From Multifurca ochricompacta (lineage: Eukaryota; Basidiomycota; Agaricomycetes; Russulales; Russulaceae), in contig WTXG01000223.1 of NCBI GenBank assembly GCA_022496185.1, positions 1 through 58,794 of the forward strand: 58,794 nt of DNA. The letters run 5' to 3'. The position numbers were made by a program, and so were the translations under genes. Under the pieces are notes generated by a model. That model ran no database searches. It was not told where the DNA came from and saw only the letters and a program-made list of their open reading frames with translations. Below are positions 12,301 to 23,361 of this stretch, in pieces. How positions within the stretch are numbered: position 1 is the stretch's first letter; every line of letters begins with the position of its first letter.

Positions 12301-13740
12301 TATGACCCATGCGCAAATGCCAGGTATCAAGGCTACTTGATGCAGTTTTGTGGGAAACAGTATTTAAATTCTGCATAGTTTTCCCAAAGACCCAATAGAG
12401 TCCTAAAGCCTTGACACCTTCCGCTATAGTTGCATTATTGTACTTTATTTTGACCTCAGATGGAGTAAATTCCACTGAGCCACCTTTGTTGGTGATGCAG
12501 CTTGTGGACAGTATTCTTTCACTGCCAGGCATATAGAAGACATTATTTAACTCTAACTCATAATTATTACGAGTTTTGAGAAGAACTTTGCCTGTTCCTT
12601 CACTTGGACTATGGATCCATCACCAATTGTCACCTGATGTCCCTTGTGTGGGAAATACTCAGAGAAATCTTCTAAGTATGGTGTAAAATGTGTGGTGGCT
12701 CCGCTGTCCATCATCCAAGGATTGCTGTCATCATCGACTTCTTGCGTATGTTTGGTCATCATATAAAGTGAAATGCGAGGTGTCTCATGCACCTCCTGTA
12801 TTCTGCCACTACCATTAACTATGGTAGCTACTTGTGTGGAGTTATTATGTACACTGGGGCCTTGCCCCTTCCTCTTGTTGCCCTTTTTGCCTGCATCAGC
12901 ATTGGCTCTGTCCTGTTTCCTTTGCCGACATTCATTAGCCTTGTGGCCAGCTTCTGGCAATAGAAGCAGGTGACATCATTGGACATGATGCACCTGCAGG
13001 TTGTGGCGTGAAAGATACTTGTTTTTTTTTTATTTTTGTTGACATGGGCTGCCTTGTTAAGGGCAGCCCCAACACCACTTCCTGCGGGGCCAGCTAGTTG
13101 GCTTTCCTCATTTAGGAATCTTTGCACAAGATCCTGAGGGGAAAGGCAGTCAGGAGGACCTGACGCCAGGATAGAGCCAGCAATGGCATTGTAGGATGGA
13201 GGTAGGGATTGGAGCAATATAAAGCTCATCTGGAGATCAGAGATCTCCATCCCATTTTCCTTGAGGGTACTCCTCACATCCAACACACGCTGCAACTGGG
13301 GTCTGAATTGTTTCCTTCTCCAAGCGAAAGGAGGATACAGAACACCACAAGTTGTAGGTGGCCATGCTACCTACTGAGCCATAGAGCGATTCCAAATGCT
13401 CATACTTGGCATTGACAGAAGGGTAAGTTCTGTCAGAGGCAATTTGGGAGTATGTTTCTGGTGATGTTACCATCACCAGCACTCCCATGAGGATTTCCTC
13501 CACCCTGTTCCATTCCAGGTACATAGGCTCAGACCAAAGCACAAAGCGCTTGGCATACTCCTCGTCCTTTTCTCCATCCTCTGGCTTCGGAGCATTCAGG
13601 AACTCAGGGGCATCATGAGTAATGTGCCTCTTCATCCCATTGATCCTAAGCAGGGCAGTGAACGACACCGACCACTGCTGCCAGTTGGAGCCATCAAGCT
13701 TGTCAAACTTGAACGTAGGGGGGAAGACAATGGAAGACAT
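9386..13740 (-). pseudogene. Copia-2 gag-pol polyprotein, nearly intact
   Basis: ATG at 13740, stop at 9386. Gag (13740-13237) runs into a frameshift near 13310. The zinc knuckle is damaged near 12955 (CFYCQK then lost register), and the frame shifts again near 12600 after the protease motif MDSGATTHFTPY. Integrase (12532-11504) keeps the HHCC region and DDE core. A single TGA (11506-11504) then interrupts the frame; Copia-1 has CGA there. The last 702 codons (11494-9386) are open: RT with LYVDDITIL, then RNase H with CDNKGAMDLALNP, ending GLGLMLE. This is the best RT and RNase H copy of the family here. Confidence 0.92.
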
Positions 13741-14542
13741 TGAGATGATTTTTTAAAAAAGGTTTGATCCTGGTTCCAAGGAGCAGTTAGAACCAGTTGT
13801 CCAGGTCTCATTTAAGAGGGCCCGTCCATTCTGTGGCACTATGCTTCAGAACTTAAAAAAGTCCTGCCTCTAATGTGTGACTTCTAAGTAGTATAGTAGG
13901 CTGTCTAGCGCCATCTACAACAAGTCCTAAGCCCACATCAGGGGGACATTGTGTAAATAGATGGGGAGTCATGTCATGGAGGAGCCAACCGCAAGTTCCA
14001 CTAGAGACAAAGGGTATAGAGCCCTTCCTCTAGTGCTGGTGGTGGAGTCCATGATTAAGCCCTAGATGATTGGGGCCATGACTATAGTAGACTATTAGGT
14101 TTCCTCTGGTTGGGGCGAACCCCCAATGAAAGCAGCGGGTACTTCTGCCCAGAGACAAAACCCTCTAGCTACTGTGTATATACTATAGTAGTTCAAGCCT
14201 ACTTGTATCGAGCCCAAGTGTCATGGGAGTGACTACCCATGCCTTGTTCTAGACCCTAAACTCTACCAGCAGGTCGCTAAACCTGGCTTACGGATTGAGC
14301 CAAGCATTGACTGAACCTATAGCCCCAAGCCTTCTGGGCAAGTGGCCTACTAAGACTATGGATGGGACGAAAACCCAGCTACAACTAAGAATACTATTTA
14401 CTTAGAGCGCACATGAGGAACTCAAGGTGTTTCACCCACTTAGGGTCCCTCATCACCTCTTGCAAGAATCCCCTGAGGGACTAGCCAGACAGATCAAGGT
14501 GGGCACATGAAGTGCACCACCTTGTGGACAGTTAAGGGCAAA
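13741..14542 (-). ncRNA. Conserved leader of Copia-2, truncated at its 5' end
   Basis: Homologous to 5409-6240 of Copia-1. It contains the CACTAGAG/CTCTAGTG hairpin (13999-14035), the TTGGGG/CCCCAA hairpin near 14113 and the CATGGG/CCCATG hairpin near 14224. The primer-site end was lost at the GypA junction. Confidence 0.5.
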
Positions 14543-15129
14543 TGTTACGTCCGGTGTGAGACGTTCCGCACGACTTGTGCGACAGCTTTGTACGTTTGTT
14601 CGGATAAGAGGCCAATAGGGCCTCTTGGAGTTCGAATGATTGAGTCAAAGTCAAAGGGGCTGCTTCCCAGTGACGATGTTGAGCAGGAAGTACCAAAAGT
14701 ACTTGAGATGATCGAGTCAGAGGTACGAGGGGAAGTCCGGAAGACAAACACCGATGTATTCAATAAGTTGAGTCTGAGGTCTACAAGGTAGCTACAGCGG
14801 ACTTATATATGTAATTCAGTGGGCGTCTATAAGATAAGAACACGGAGTCAAGTGGGTCCGAATATCCGGAAGCAGAGGGCGTAAAGCCTGGCTTCTGATA
14901 GGGAACTAAGTAAGTGTCTGATCGTAAGATAAGGAGATAACAAAATAAGAGGGGTAAGCATAGGTAAACAGTGTATATACAAGTCCAGACAACAGTCACG
15001 GGGATGGGAGCAGTGCATGTGAGGGATCCCACAAAGGAGACGTGATAAGGAAGTGTAACGTCGGTGGGCGAGTGGGGTCTCTGTTGGGAAGGGTAAAGAA
15101 AATAGGGCTACTGGGCCCTGTTCGTAACA
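14543..15129 (-). repeat. GypA 3' LTR
   Basis: 587 bp with ends TGTTACG and CGTAACA. It differs from the 5' LTR at eight places by eye, all transitions within CpG. One of them changes the core of the self-priming target (AAGTTGAGTCT here, AAGTCGAGTCT in the other LTR). Confidence 0.93.
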
Positions 15130-15535
15130 TCACCCTCCTTTCTGGTTCAAGCTGACCCAGCTAGAAACGCACACCGTCGTCGTCCTGGACCAAGTCCACA
15201 TAATCGTCTGCCAAATTCCGATCCTCCACAGTGTAAGCGTCTTCCGCCGCACATTGGTGTGTGCGCAGAAACCCGTATGGGCCACGTCGTCCACATTGGC
15301 GACACTAGGGCATAGCACGAGTCCGGGTAACTCGCGAGTTTTTTGAGTAGAGCCGTGGGAAAACTCGCGGGTATTGATACTCGCGGATCCGGGTGATCCG
15401 TGGGAAAATACTCATGCGGATCCGGGTATTGATTTTGGCACCCCGGGTACCCGCACGGGTACTCGCGGAATACTCGTGGGAATATTATTATATAAAATTA
15501 TTTTTTTACTAGGCTCGTCAACCTAGAACAGAAAT

Positions 15536-15611
15536 GGCTGAAACATGGGTTGAACCTAAGACCTCCGGGAACAAGCTCGGTCCGGTGCTCTAACCACTAA
15601 GCCACCCAGCC
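15536..15611 (-). repeat. tRNA-derived segment (SINE-head or tRNA pseudogene) inside the hAT-like element
   Basis: On the minus strand a 76-nt stretch has a 7-bp acceptor stem (GGCTGGG with TTCAGCC, two G-T pairs), a D arm with GCTT/GAGC and loop AGTGGTTA, and pol III boxes A (TGGCTTAGTGG) and B (GGTTCAACC). The anticodon and T stems do not fold properly, so it is not a working tRNA. It may have arrived as a SINE or been captured from a tRNA gene. Confidence 0.6.
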
Positions 15612-15657
15612 TCACTGGTAAAGACACACAATATATTATATATAGGGTTATGCAGAA

Positions 15658-16360
15658 TTGATTTTATCACTTGTATCTATTTAATTGTGAATGCGTTTTG
15701 ATCTTATCACTTGTATTATCTTAGATGTATATCTTTAGCATCTAATTAATTGTGAACGCATTTTTGATCTTATCACTTGTATTAGATGTATATCCTAAGT
15801 ATCTAATTAACTGTGAACGCATTTTTGATCTTATCACTTAGATGTACATCCCAAGTATCTAATTAATTGTGAACGCATTTTTTGATCTTATCACTTGTAT
15901 TAGATGTATATCCTAAGTATCTAATTAAATGTGAACGCGTTTTTGATCTTATCACTTAGATGTATATCCCAAGTATCTAATTAATTGTGAACGCATTTTT
16001 GATCTTATCACTTAGATGTACATCCTAAGTATCTAATTAATTGTGAACGCGTTTTTGATCTTATCACTTAGATGTACATCCTAAGTATCTAATTAATTGT
16101 GAACGCATTTTTGATCTTATCACTTGTATTAGATGTATATCCTAAGTATCTAATTAAATGTGAACGCATTTTTGATCTTATCACTTAGATGTACATCCCA
16201 AGTATCTAATTAATTGTGAACGCATTTTGATCTTATCACTTGTATTAGATGTATATCCCAAGTATCTAATTAACTGTGAACACATTTTTGATCTTATCAC
16301 TTAGATGTATATCCTAAGTATCTAATTAATTGTGAACGCGTTTTTGATCTTATCAATTAG
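15658..16360. repeat. Minisatellite of about 55-62 bp units
   Basis: Around a dozen tandem units built from GATCTTATCACTT, an optional GTATTA, GATGTATATCC(T/C)AAGT and ATCTAATTAATTGTGAACGC. Units differ in the optional 6-bp block and by point changes, mostly in GAACGCATTTT or GAACGCGTTTT. A separate triplet of CGCGTTTTTT units lies at about 16468-16500. No coding potential is seen. Confidence 0.9.
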
Positions 16361-17130
16361 GCGTGATCCCGGCATCTCTGTACCGACGTGTGCCGACGCG
16401 TGCATTCTTAAGCCTACCTTCCTAGATAGGAAGGCAATGCACGGTCCGATCGGCGCGCCCCACACTTCGCGTTTTTTCGCGTTTTTTCGCGTTTTTTCGC
16501 ATTTCTATAGATATTGTAACTGATTCTTGTTTTATTTTGGATCGGATGCATGATCTGACTTGAAACTTCGTGGGATTGTAGTAATATATATATTCTTTCT
16601 GTGTATGCAAGATGAAGATCTCTGGCTGCCTCAAACCTTACAAGTAAACCTACGAGTATACCCACGAGTACTCGGATCCGTGCGAGTATAGGACTCGCGG
16701 CTCCGGGTGATCCGTGGGAACATACTCATGCGGATCCGAGTATGGGATTATCTAATCTAAATACCCACGAGTTCGGATCCGGGTAACTCACGAGTGCACT
16801 CGTGCTAGGCCCTAGGCGACACAAGTCATAGACAGGGCAGTCGAGCTCGCGATGTCCCGCATTGTGTCGCAGGCATTTTCCACACCAACCTGAGGGATTG
16901 ACAATGGTGGGAGTGACACCCAGACGTCGAAATATGCAGAATCGACTCCAATGTAGGTTGCTCCGGCAGTGACGACACCATTTGTGGTTGAGCGGACAAT
17001 TCCAGCTAATGTGATACTTGCTGTCACATCGCCAGCAGGTTTCTCCGCGGGGGTTTTCGTGCATATGTGGCATCTCGAATCGGTTCGGCAACAGATGTGG
17101 CGCCGCTCCTAATGATCGTGGGGGAAGGGG

Positions 17131-17871
17131 TCATGCGTAGGTGTCTGCGTACCTCTCAGCTATTGTCTGATACGCGTCCCCTTTCTCCAGTCTCTTCCGA
17201 ATCTCCGTCAACTCCTGCTCCACTTGGAACATCCCCCTCGTAAGCCTTGTCATTTGCTTTGCATATTCTTTGTATTGGGTGTTGAGCGTGGTGCGTAGTG
17301 TAAGGGTTTTCCGCAGCCTCATTACTTCGGCCTTGAGGCACGGGAGTCGCATGTTGTTCATCACTTCGTCAATTGCGAATGCTCGGGGGTCATCAGCTGC
17401 AAGGTGTCCCAACTGTTCGTCACTCATCGTGTGGTGAAGACGGCCTGTATACCATTCTTCCAAATAAACCGGGGCCCCATAGACAGGCCCATCCTTCCTC
17501 ATACATCCCGCGACATCCATCCCTCCATTGGTGTAGAATATATACTTCGCTATGGCCTTCTCTCCGTCAGCCATGGTGATTTCGAGAGGGAAGTACATTG
17601 ACGAGTTGGGGTTATTGGCAAAGAATGGGAACTCGGGTACTTCGTCATCTTGTTCCATACCAATGAGGTCGTTGGGGTGGGGTTCTTCGGCATGAGTGAA
17701 GTCGTCGTCAGGGTTAGGTGACTGGTTCTTGACTCGTTCTTCCGCAGCCTCGTAGTCAATGGGGGAGGAAGGGCGAGTGGAGGGATGAGTGGAGGGAAAA
17801 GCCTCTACCACCACATGAGTGGCAGCGAAGGCATCGATAGCGGCGGAGGCAGCGATGAAAGAGGAAGACAT
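17131..17871 (-). CDS. GypA ORF3: accessory retrotransposon protein of unknown function
   Basis: The start chosen is ATG 17871 (MSSSFIAASAAIDAF), which matches the start region of GypC ORF3; the frame is open further upstream. About 246 residues: an acidic N-terminal half with PHPNDLIG and FPFFANNPNSSMYFP, a central YGAPVYLEEWYTG block, then FAIDEVMNNM and a C-terminal predicted coiled coil (KAEVMRLRKTLTL through QVEQELTEIRKRLEKG). It lies between pol and ORF4, where env would be in a retrovirus, but has no signal peptide or membrane segment. GypC carries a close homologue and GypB a distant one. The function is unknown. Confidence 0.8.
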   Translation of the reverse strand: MSSSFIAASAAIDAFAATHVVVEAFPSTHPSTRPSSPIDYEAAEERVKNQSPNPDDDFTHAEEPHPNDLIGMEQDDEVPEFPFFANNPNSSMYFPLEITMADGEKAIAKYIFYTNGGMDVAGCMRKDGPVYGAPVYLEEWYTGRLHHTMSDEQLGHLAADDPRAFAIDEVMNNMRLPCLKAEVMRLRKTLTLRTTLNTQYKEYAKQMTRLTRGMFQVEQELTEIRKRLEKGDAYQTIAERYADTYA

Positions 17872-17942
17872 ATCAGTTGTGGTTAGGACATTGCTAGTGA
17901 AGCGTTGTTCTGGGGAAAAGATGTTGGGAGTCTGTCCTCCTT

Positions 17943-19683
17943 TTAATTGTTCTTGGGCGCTTGGGGATGTCGTAAGTGGAACTCCGAGATAAGGACCGGA
18001 GCAGAGATATCCCCGGCTGGTTCCCACGAATTGTCAGAGTCTGGGAATCCCTTCCACTTGATTAGGTAGTACAGTTTGCGCCCTCGGCCTTGTCGCTTGG
18101 AGTTTAGAATGCGCTCCACTTCCCATTCTTCTTTGCCATCGATAAGGTCAGGCGGGGGTCTCGGGAAGTTCTCTCCATGAATGGAGGTCTCCTTGTAAGG
18201 GGTTAGAAGCTTGGCATGGAAGACCGGGTGGATCTTCCATTTCGGCGGCAACTGCAGTTCATAGGATACGTCTGACAGCTTCCTTGTGATCTGGAAGGGT
18301 CCGTGACATCAGGGCACTAGCTTGGCCGAGGGGTGTGACGTGTGAATGTTCCTGCCCTCGAGCCATACCCAGTCATTGGTCTGATAAGGTGTGAAAGTGC
18401 TTGGCCGTGCTGCCAGAAGCTGTTGTGCCTTTACCAGATTCTCATTGGCCGATTGTCGCAGCTCTTCCCATTGGCTTATTCGTTCGGTTACTGACGGGAC
18501 GTTGATGGGCTTATCTGTCCATGTGGTGCGTGGAGTCCAGCCCATGATAAGGGAGAAAGGGGTGGCTTTCGTTGTTCTGTTAGGCCAGGAGTTATGAGCG
18601 AATTCTGCGGTCGATAGCCATTCTGCCCAGTTGTCTTGCCTGCTGTTACACCAAAACCGGAGATACTGTTCCAACCATTGGTTCGTCCGCTCAGACTGTC
18701 CGTCTGTTTGTGGATGGTATGCTGTCGAGATGTTCTGTGTGATGTCCAACGTTTTGCATAGGGCCTTTGCAAATGCCGATGTAAAACAGGTATCTTGGTC
18801 AGAGATGATCCTTTTGGGGAGTCTGTAGTGACGGTACACATGGTCCAGGTATAGTTTTGCCACTCCTTCAGCTGTGATAGTTTCGTTACAGGGAATGAAG
18901 AGGGCTGCTTTGGAGCAATCGTGGTCTGTGATTGTAAGGATTGTGTCAAAGCCTTGTGACTTGGGCAGCTTGACAATAAAGTCCATGGCGATGGTCTGGA
19001 AGGGAGTCAATGTGGTGGGAGTGATGGGGTGCATTGGTGGGACTTTCGGATGTGTGTTCACCTTGTTTGCTTGACATGCTGCACATCCTTGTACGTAGCT
19101 CTCAATGTCCTTTTTCATATTGGGCCACCAATAGTCTCGTTTGGCCAGGGCGTAGGTGTTTGCGATGCCTGGATGGCCAGCGGAGGGAAGGTCGTGATGA
19201 AAATGGATCACCCCCCTCTTAATGTTGTCACCACCAGTGACAACGAGTCGGTCCCCATCTTTCCACCAAAGACCGCTGATTTTCTTCAAATTGTGAGCGT
19301 CGGCCCATGAAAGGCACAGGTCCTGGTTCATGTTTTGGGAAACTTGAGCCCAAAGGTCCATGTCATGGAGACTAACGATGGCCACCTTGGCAAACACCTC
19401 CTCTGGGAGGACAGTGATGTCGTTATTGTCGTCCTCCCCTGTGTGCATGTCTGGTCTACGTGACAATGCATCTGCTCTAGTGTTCTGACTCCAGGCAATG
19501 TGTTTCAGTGTGAAATTATATTCTTCCAACTCCAGGACCTCCTGTGCCACACGTCGACTGATTTTATGGGGTTCCTTCCAGTATAATAGGTTGGAATGAT
19601 CAGTATGGATGATGGTCTTGTGGGGGGTTCCTGCCAGGTAGGGTCGCCAGTGTCGCAACGCCTTGACTATGGCTAAGAGCTCT
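17943..19683 (-). pseudogene. GypA pol, 3' part: RNase H, integrase and chromodomain
   Basis: This continues the pol frame after GypB is removed; the junction is at the duplicated CTGTC 19684-19688. It starts in RNase H at DRELLAIVKALRHW and has a TDHSNLLYWKEP block, then the integrase zinc-binding region (H, H, then CAACQ), the DDE core (MDFIVKLP, STAYHPQTDGQSERTN) and a C-terminal chromodomain (EEWEVERILNSKRQGRGRK, LIKWKGFPDSDNSWEP). A TGA at 18311-18309 breaks the frame; GypC reads CGACGT where GypA reads TGATGT. Chromodomains are known to guide integration toward modified histones. Confidence 0.9.
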
Positions 19684-19688
19684 CTGTC

Positions 19689-20291
19689 TGTCACAGCTAG
19701 GTGCAGCGCTGTGTCGATGTTCCAAGTTTCAAGGTCGAGTTATCAAGACTTCAAGTTAAGTCAAGTCGAGTCAAGGTATGCCAGTCAAGGGCCCGCGCGC
19801 AGACGAAGTCGAGCAGAGACGCTAAGTCCTGCCACAAGTTTCTGGGGTCGAAGTCTCTCTAAGGCGCAGTCTTAGAGGGTTCAAGTGGGAGTCTTTCGGT
19901 TCTATGAAGTGAGTCCTAAACACCTGTATTGAATACAGAAGAACAGACTTAGGGTCTTTGTTCAGTTGTTACTAGGGTTTATATACACATGCTATGTTAT
20001 GAAGGCGACTCTGGTAGCTACTGGAACATGTGCTAGGTAGTCTAATGGTTGTACAGTAGAATACCCCAGAGAGATAAAGAAAGAAGAGGGGTTGCGCCCT
20101 CTGATACTGATCTGTAAGCAACTGGGTGGGCTCAGTAAGCAAATCAGTCAGCAGATGAGTAAGTAAGTCCTTCATAAGTGAGTCATGTGGTGGTCAGCGC
20201 ATGGTGTAAAATGTTAAGGTAAAAAAAAAGAAAAGTAAAGATATTGTCCGCATGTCTCTCTACCCTGGTGCCTATGACAAGGATCGTCACA
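19689..20291 (-). repeat. GypB 3' LTR
   Basis: 603 bp with ends TGTCACAG and GATCGTCACA on the plus strand. Its sense strand has TATATAAACCC about 36 nt before AAGTCTGTTCTT, the expected transcript start and the partner of the self-priming site. It differs from the 5' LTR at two CpG sites. Confidence 0.93.
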
Positions 20292-20332
20292 TTACCCCCT
20301 TTGTAAGTCCCTGTCTGGCCTCAGACAGTAAC

Positions 20333-21493
20333 TTAGTCCACCTGAGGATGGTCAGCGATGCGCGGTGGTGAGCGGCGTGCATGGCGGCGGTGAGGGAGGT
20401 GTCGACTGCCAGGTCCTCCAGCTTGTAAGACTGCACGTAACTCCGGATCAGGTACAAAGCGAGCAACCTGTGTGGGAGGGATGGAGCGAGATGGGGCATG
20501 GATGTAGGTGAGGTGGGGGAAGACTCTATAGTAGAGGTCTGTGCGGGACATGGCATGGGTGGCTTCGCGGATACTCTGAGAGGCTCGGTCAGCCTGTCGC
20601 CTCCAGTGGGCAATGTTACGGTGGGCCTCGTCCAAGCGGAATGTGGCATGGCGAAAGCGAGAGACCTCGGCCCAGGCACCAGGATCGTGCATGTTGTCTA
20701 GAGCGGCATCAACCAGAGGAGTGTAGGATTGGTTATCATCAAAAAGGTGTTGTTGGCGAGCGGAGAGGAGAGGGTTGGGGCCATGTGCAAAGCGGTAGAA
20801 GGTGGTGGCATACAGTGGGGCATGGCTGATAGGGTGACGTTTCCCCATTGTGAAGTAAACTCGGGGGTCCACACATCGGTATTCAAAGGCAACCCAGCGA
20901 GCAGTATCAAGGCGGCCATCTTTGTCAATTATTTGTTGTGGGATAAAGCGGGGAGAATGGACATGATTTCGTTGGAAAGGGAAACCAGGGGAGTCATAGT
21001 CTGAACCCGGCTCACTGACTTCGTGCTGTGTTTGTGTGACAATGTCTTCCGCTGGAAGTTGTGCAAAGGTGGGGGTCATAGGTCGATAGACAAAATGAGG
21101 ATCATCAGGTGGGGGTTCAGAGGTCTGTAGTCTAGCGCGGGCTTCCTCCAGTAATAGTAGCACTCTGTTGCGGATGTCATCCTCTAGGGTTTGGTTTGCA
21201 GCAGTGAGTGTTATCGCCTGAGTGAGGTTGGTTGCTGGATCGTCTGATAGAACAAAGGGTGTTGAGGTTGGTGTGGGAGGAAGTGTGGGGGCATCCAGCG
21301 GTCGTCTTAGTGCACCCTTAGTGGCAGCATCCATGGCGGCAGACCTGGTAGCTTCAAAAACCTCAGGGTCATCGATGGGGGATGGTGCTCGTCCAGTGAG
21401 AGGGTGGCGGAACCGAGAGGTGGACATTCTTGGGGTAATGCGATAAAACTTGCGCTCTTGGGTAAGACGGGCAGGGCGTTTTATACGGGCCAT
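20333..21493 (-). CDS. GypB ORF3: accessory retrotransposon protein of unknown function
   Basis: 386 residues, intact. A basic Pro/Thr-rich N-terminus (MARIKRPARLTQERKFYR) is followed by SPGFPFQRNHVHSP, a central HAPLYATTFYRF block, PLVDAALDNMHDPGAWAEV and a helical arginine-rich stretch. This order of blocks parallels GypA/GypC ORF3 (FPF-N-N-S, APVYLEEWY, IDEVMNNM, AEVMRLR), which suggests distant homology. It ends just before the 3' LTR, and no ORF4 follows. No signal peptide or membrane helix is seen. Confidence 0.75.
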   Translation of the reverse strand: MARIKRPARLTQERKFYRITPRMSTSRFRHPLTGRAPSPIDDPEVFEATRSAAMDAATKGALRRPLDAPTLPPTPTSTPFVLSDDPATNLTQAITLTAANQTLEDDIRNRVLLLLEEARARLQTSEPPPDDPHFVYRPMTPTFAQLPAEDIVTQTQHEVSEPGSDYDSPGFPFQRNHVHSPRFIPQQIIDKDGRLDTARWVAFEYRCVDPRVYFTMGKRHPISHAPLYATTFYRFAHGPNPLLSARQQHLFDDNQSYTPLVDAALDNMHDPGAWAEVSRFRHATFRLDEAHRNIAHWRRQADRASQSIREATHAMSRTDLYYRVFPHLTYIHAPSRSIPPTQVARFVPDPELRAVLQAGGPGSRHLPHRRHARRSPPRIADHPQVD

Positions 21494-21566
21494 GAAGGAG
21501 AGAAGAAGAAGAGGAAGGGAAGAAAAGGAATGGGGACAAAGATGGTTGGGGTAGATACACCCTTCC

Positions 21567-23361
21567 TTAAGAGTGGCGTCGACCCTGGCACCTAGATAAG
21601 GAAGAATAGTATTGTTTCACAAGTTCAGGGGCGTGGCAGTCTTCCTTATTTACCCAGGAGTTGTCACTTGTGGGATAGCCCTTCCAGCTAACCAGGAATT
21701 GCAAGTTCTGAGAACGCCCATGGAGTCTGTGATCCAAGATGGCTTCCACTTCATATTCTTCCTCATGGTTCACAATGTCAGGCGGAGGTCTTAAGAAATT
21801 TGGGCCGTGTGCCTCTGTTTCTTTGTAAGAGGTCAGAAGATCAATATGGAAAACATTGTGGATCTTCATGTGGGTGGTAGAGATAATCTATAGGCCACTG
21901 GAGAGATTCGGTCTAAGATTCGGAACGGGCCATATCGGCGCGGGGCGAGTTTTGCTGAGGGAAGTGCGTCTTGATGTGTCGACCCTCGAGCCAAACCTGT
22001 GAACCGACGGGGAACTCTGGGTAGGACGGGCGTGTAGCGTGTGAGCGGAAGGCCGCTTCGGCTCGCATGGGGGCGTGTCGGAGACTGTTTAGGCGGTCGT
22101 CTAGGCGAGGGACGTCCGTGTCGGATAATTCTGCCTTCCAATCCAGTGAAACGCCGTGAAGCAGTGCGTGTGGAGATAGCTTGGTTCGATCGTGTGTCCA
22201 GGAATTATGGACGTATTCGGCGAGCGGGAGGAAGTCCGCCCATTGGTGTTGATCGTTACCAACCCAAAGGCGGAGATATTGTTCTAGCCATAAATTCATT
22301 CGCTCGCTTGCTCCGTCCGTGCGAGGGTGAAATGCCGTTGATAGGTTCTGTTGGATCTGGAGGGTAGTTGCTAGTGCTCGGGAGAATTGAGAAGTGAAAC
22401 GCGGATCACGATCTGAAATGATACGTCGCGGGACGCCAAATAGCGGGAATACGTGTCGGTAGTAAAGTGTCGCAATCCCCTCACCTGTGATGTCTTTCGA
22501 GCATGGAATGAATTTAGCCGCTTTCGAACATCCTTGATCCACAATGGTTAGTACCGCGTCGTAGCGACCCGAGACGGGGAGATCTGTGATGAGGTCCATG
22601 GCAATGTATTGGAATGGACCCGCGGACGCCGGTACGTCCAGTGGGAAAAGCGGAGCTTTCTTTGTCAGTTTAGGCTTATTTTCTTGACATAGAGCACATC
22701 CGCGAATGTATTCGCGTACGAAGTCCGTAAGTCCTGGACCTTCGTAGTCCTGTTGAATTTTTCTAATTGTCTTATCAATGCCGGGGTGTCCTGCTAGGAC
22801 ATGATCATGGTGCTGGTGCAGAATGTTTTGTCGTTCGGGCAGAGTCTGGGGAAACGGAAGTTTATTGGTACGGGCTACTTTGACAAATAGCGCTGGTGGT
22901 AACACAGTGATCGCCTCATTGTCATTATCGCCATGTTCGGCGCCAGGTCTACGCGACAGCATGTCGGCTACCGTGTGTAGTTTGCCGGGGACGTGTTCGA
23001 GGGAGAAGTCGAAATCTGCTAGTTCTTGAAGCCACCGTGCTTGGCGTCGGTTTAGTTTTTGCGGTTCTTTGAAATATTGTAGATTATTATGATCGGTACG
23101 TACTTGTACCTTGTCATGGGCCCCCAGAAGGTATTGGCGCCATGTTCGAAAGGCGACCATAATTGCGAATAATTCTCGATCGTAGATATCCCAATTTCTT
23201 TGGGTAGCGTCTAGCGTCTTCGAGAGATACACGATGGGGTGTAGTCGTCCATCGTGGTCTTTCTGACTAAGTGTTGCTCCGACTGCGAATCCTGAGGCAT
23301 CTGTATCCACGATGAAGGGTTTTGTGAAATCCGGTTGAGCGAGAACCGGTTGTGAAGTCAC
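21567..23361 (-). pseudogene. GypB pol, 3' part: RNase H, integrase and chromodomain, frameshifted
   Basis: The frame 23361-21913 runs from VLAQPDFTKPFIVDTDASG (RNase H) through the integrase zinc region (HHDHVLAGHPG, CALCQ) and DDE core (MDLITDLPVSGRYDAVLTI, STAFHPRTDGASERMN). A frameshift near 21960 moves the reading to KLAPRRYGPF. A second one-base loss near 21870 (where TGGAAG would be expected, TGAAG is read) leads into the chromodomain frame 21869-21567 (EYEVEAILDHRLHGRS, FLVSWKGYPTSDNSW). Confidence 0.9.

Larger units (their letters stand above)
8630..14542 (-). mobile_element. Copia-2: Ty1/Copia element lacking its 5' LTR
   Basis: It keeps the 3' LTR (8630-9131), the gag-pol region and most of the leader, then stops at 14542 where the GypA LTR begins. 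In Copia-1 the leader continues past the equivalent point for about 130 bp to the primer site. The missing part does not reappear beyond GypA; instead a different copia (Copia-3) is found there. It is closely similar to Copia-1. Confidence 0.9.
15306..16814. mobile_element. Non-autonomous hAT-like DNA transposon
   Basis: 1509 bp bounded by imperfect terminal inverted repeats TAGGGCATAGCACGAGT (left) and, read inward from the right, TAGGGCCTAGCACGAGT. It is flanked by the 8-bp duplication GGCGACAC (15298-15305 and 16815-16822). An 8-bp duplication with YARNG-type ends is the hAT signature. Removing the insert and one duplicate restores the GypA ORF4 frame. Both ends carry GC-rich subterminal motifs such as ACTCGCGG and GGATCCGGGT in several copies. 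The centre holds a tRNA-like segment and a minisatellite. No transposase is visible. Confidence 0.88.
15161..17091 (-). pseudogene. GypA ORF4: zinc-knuckle protein split by the hAT-like insertion
   Basis: The left part (17091-16823) encodes three zinc-knuckle-like motifs: CWRCDSKYHISWNC, CRHCRSNLHWSRFC and CGKCLRHNAGHRELDC. The frame is broken in the fourth motif by the insert at 15306-16814. It resumes at 15297 and ends with the acidic DDYVDLVQDDDG tail and a TAG at 15163-15161. Without the insert the protein would match GypC ORF4 (131 aa) end to end. The start could be the ATG at 17091 or one 6 codons later. The short space between the stop and the LTR is purine-rich on the sense strand (AGAAAGGAGGGTGA), the expected polypurine tract. 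Confidence 0.85.

Noticed and set aside
15658..16360. Regular repeat pattern resembling a CRISPR array
   Set aside because: Units are tandem with no unique spacers, and the context is a eukaryotic transposon; it is a minisatellite.
17131..18027. ORF3 as an env gene of an infectious gypsy-type virus
   Set aside because: No signal peptide, membrane segment or cysteine pattern of a fusion protein; coiled-coil and acidic features instead.
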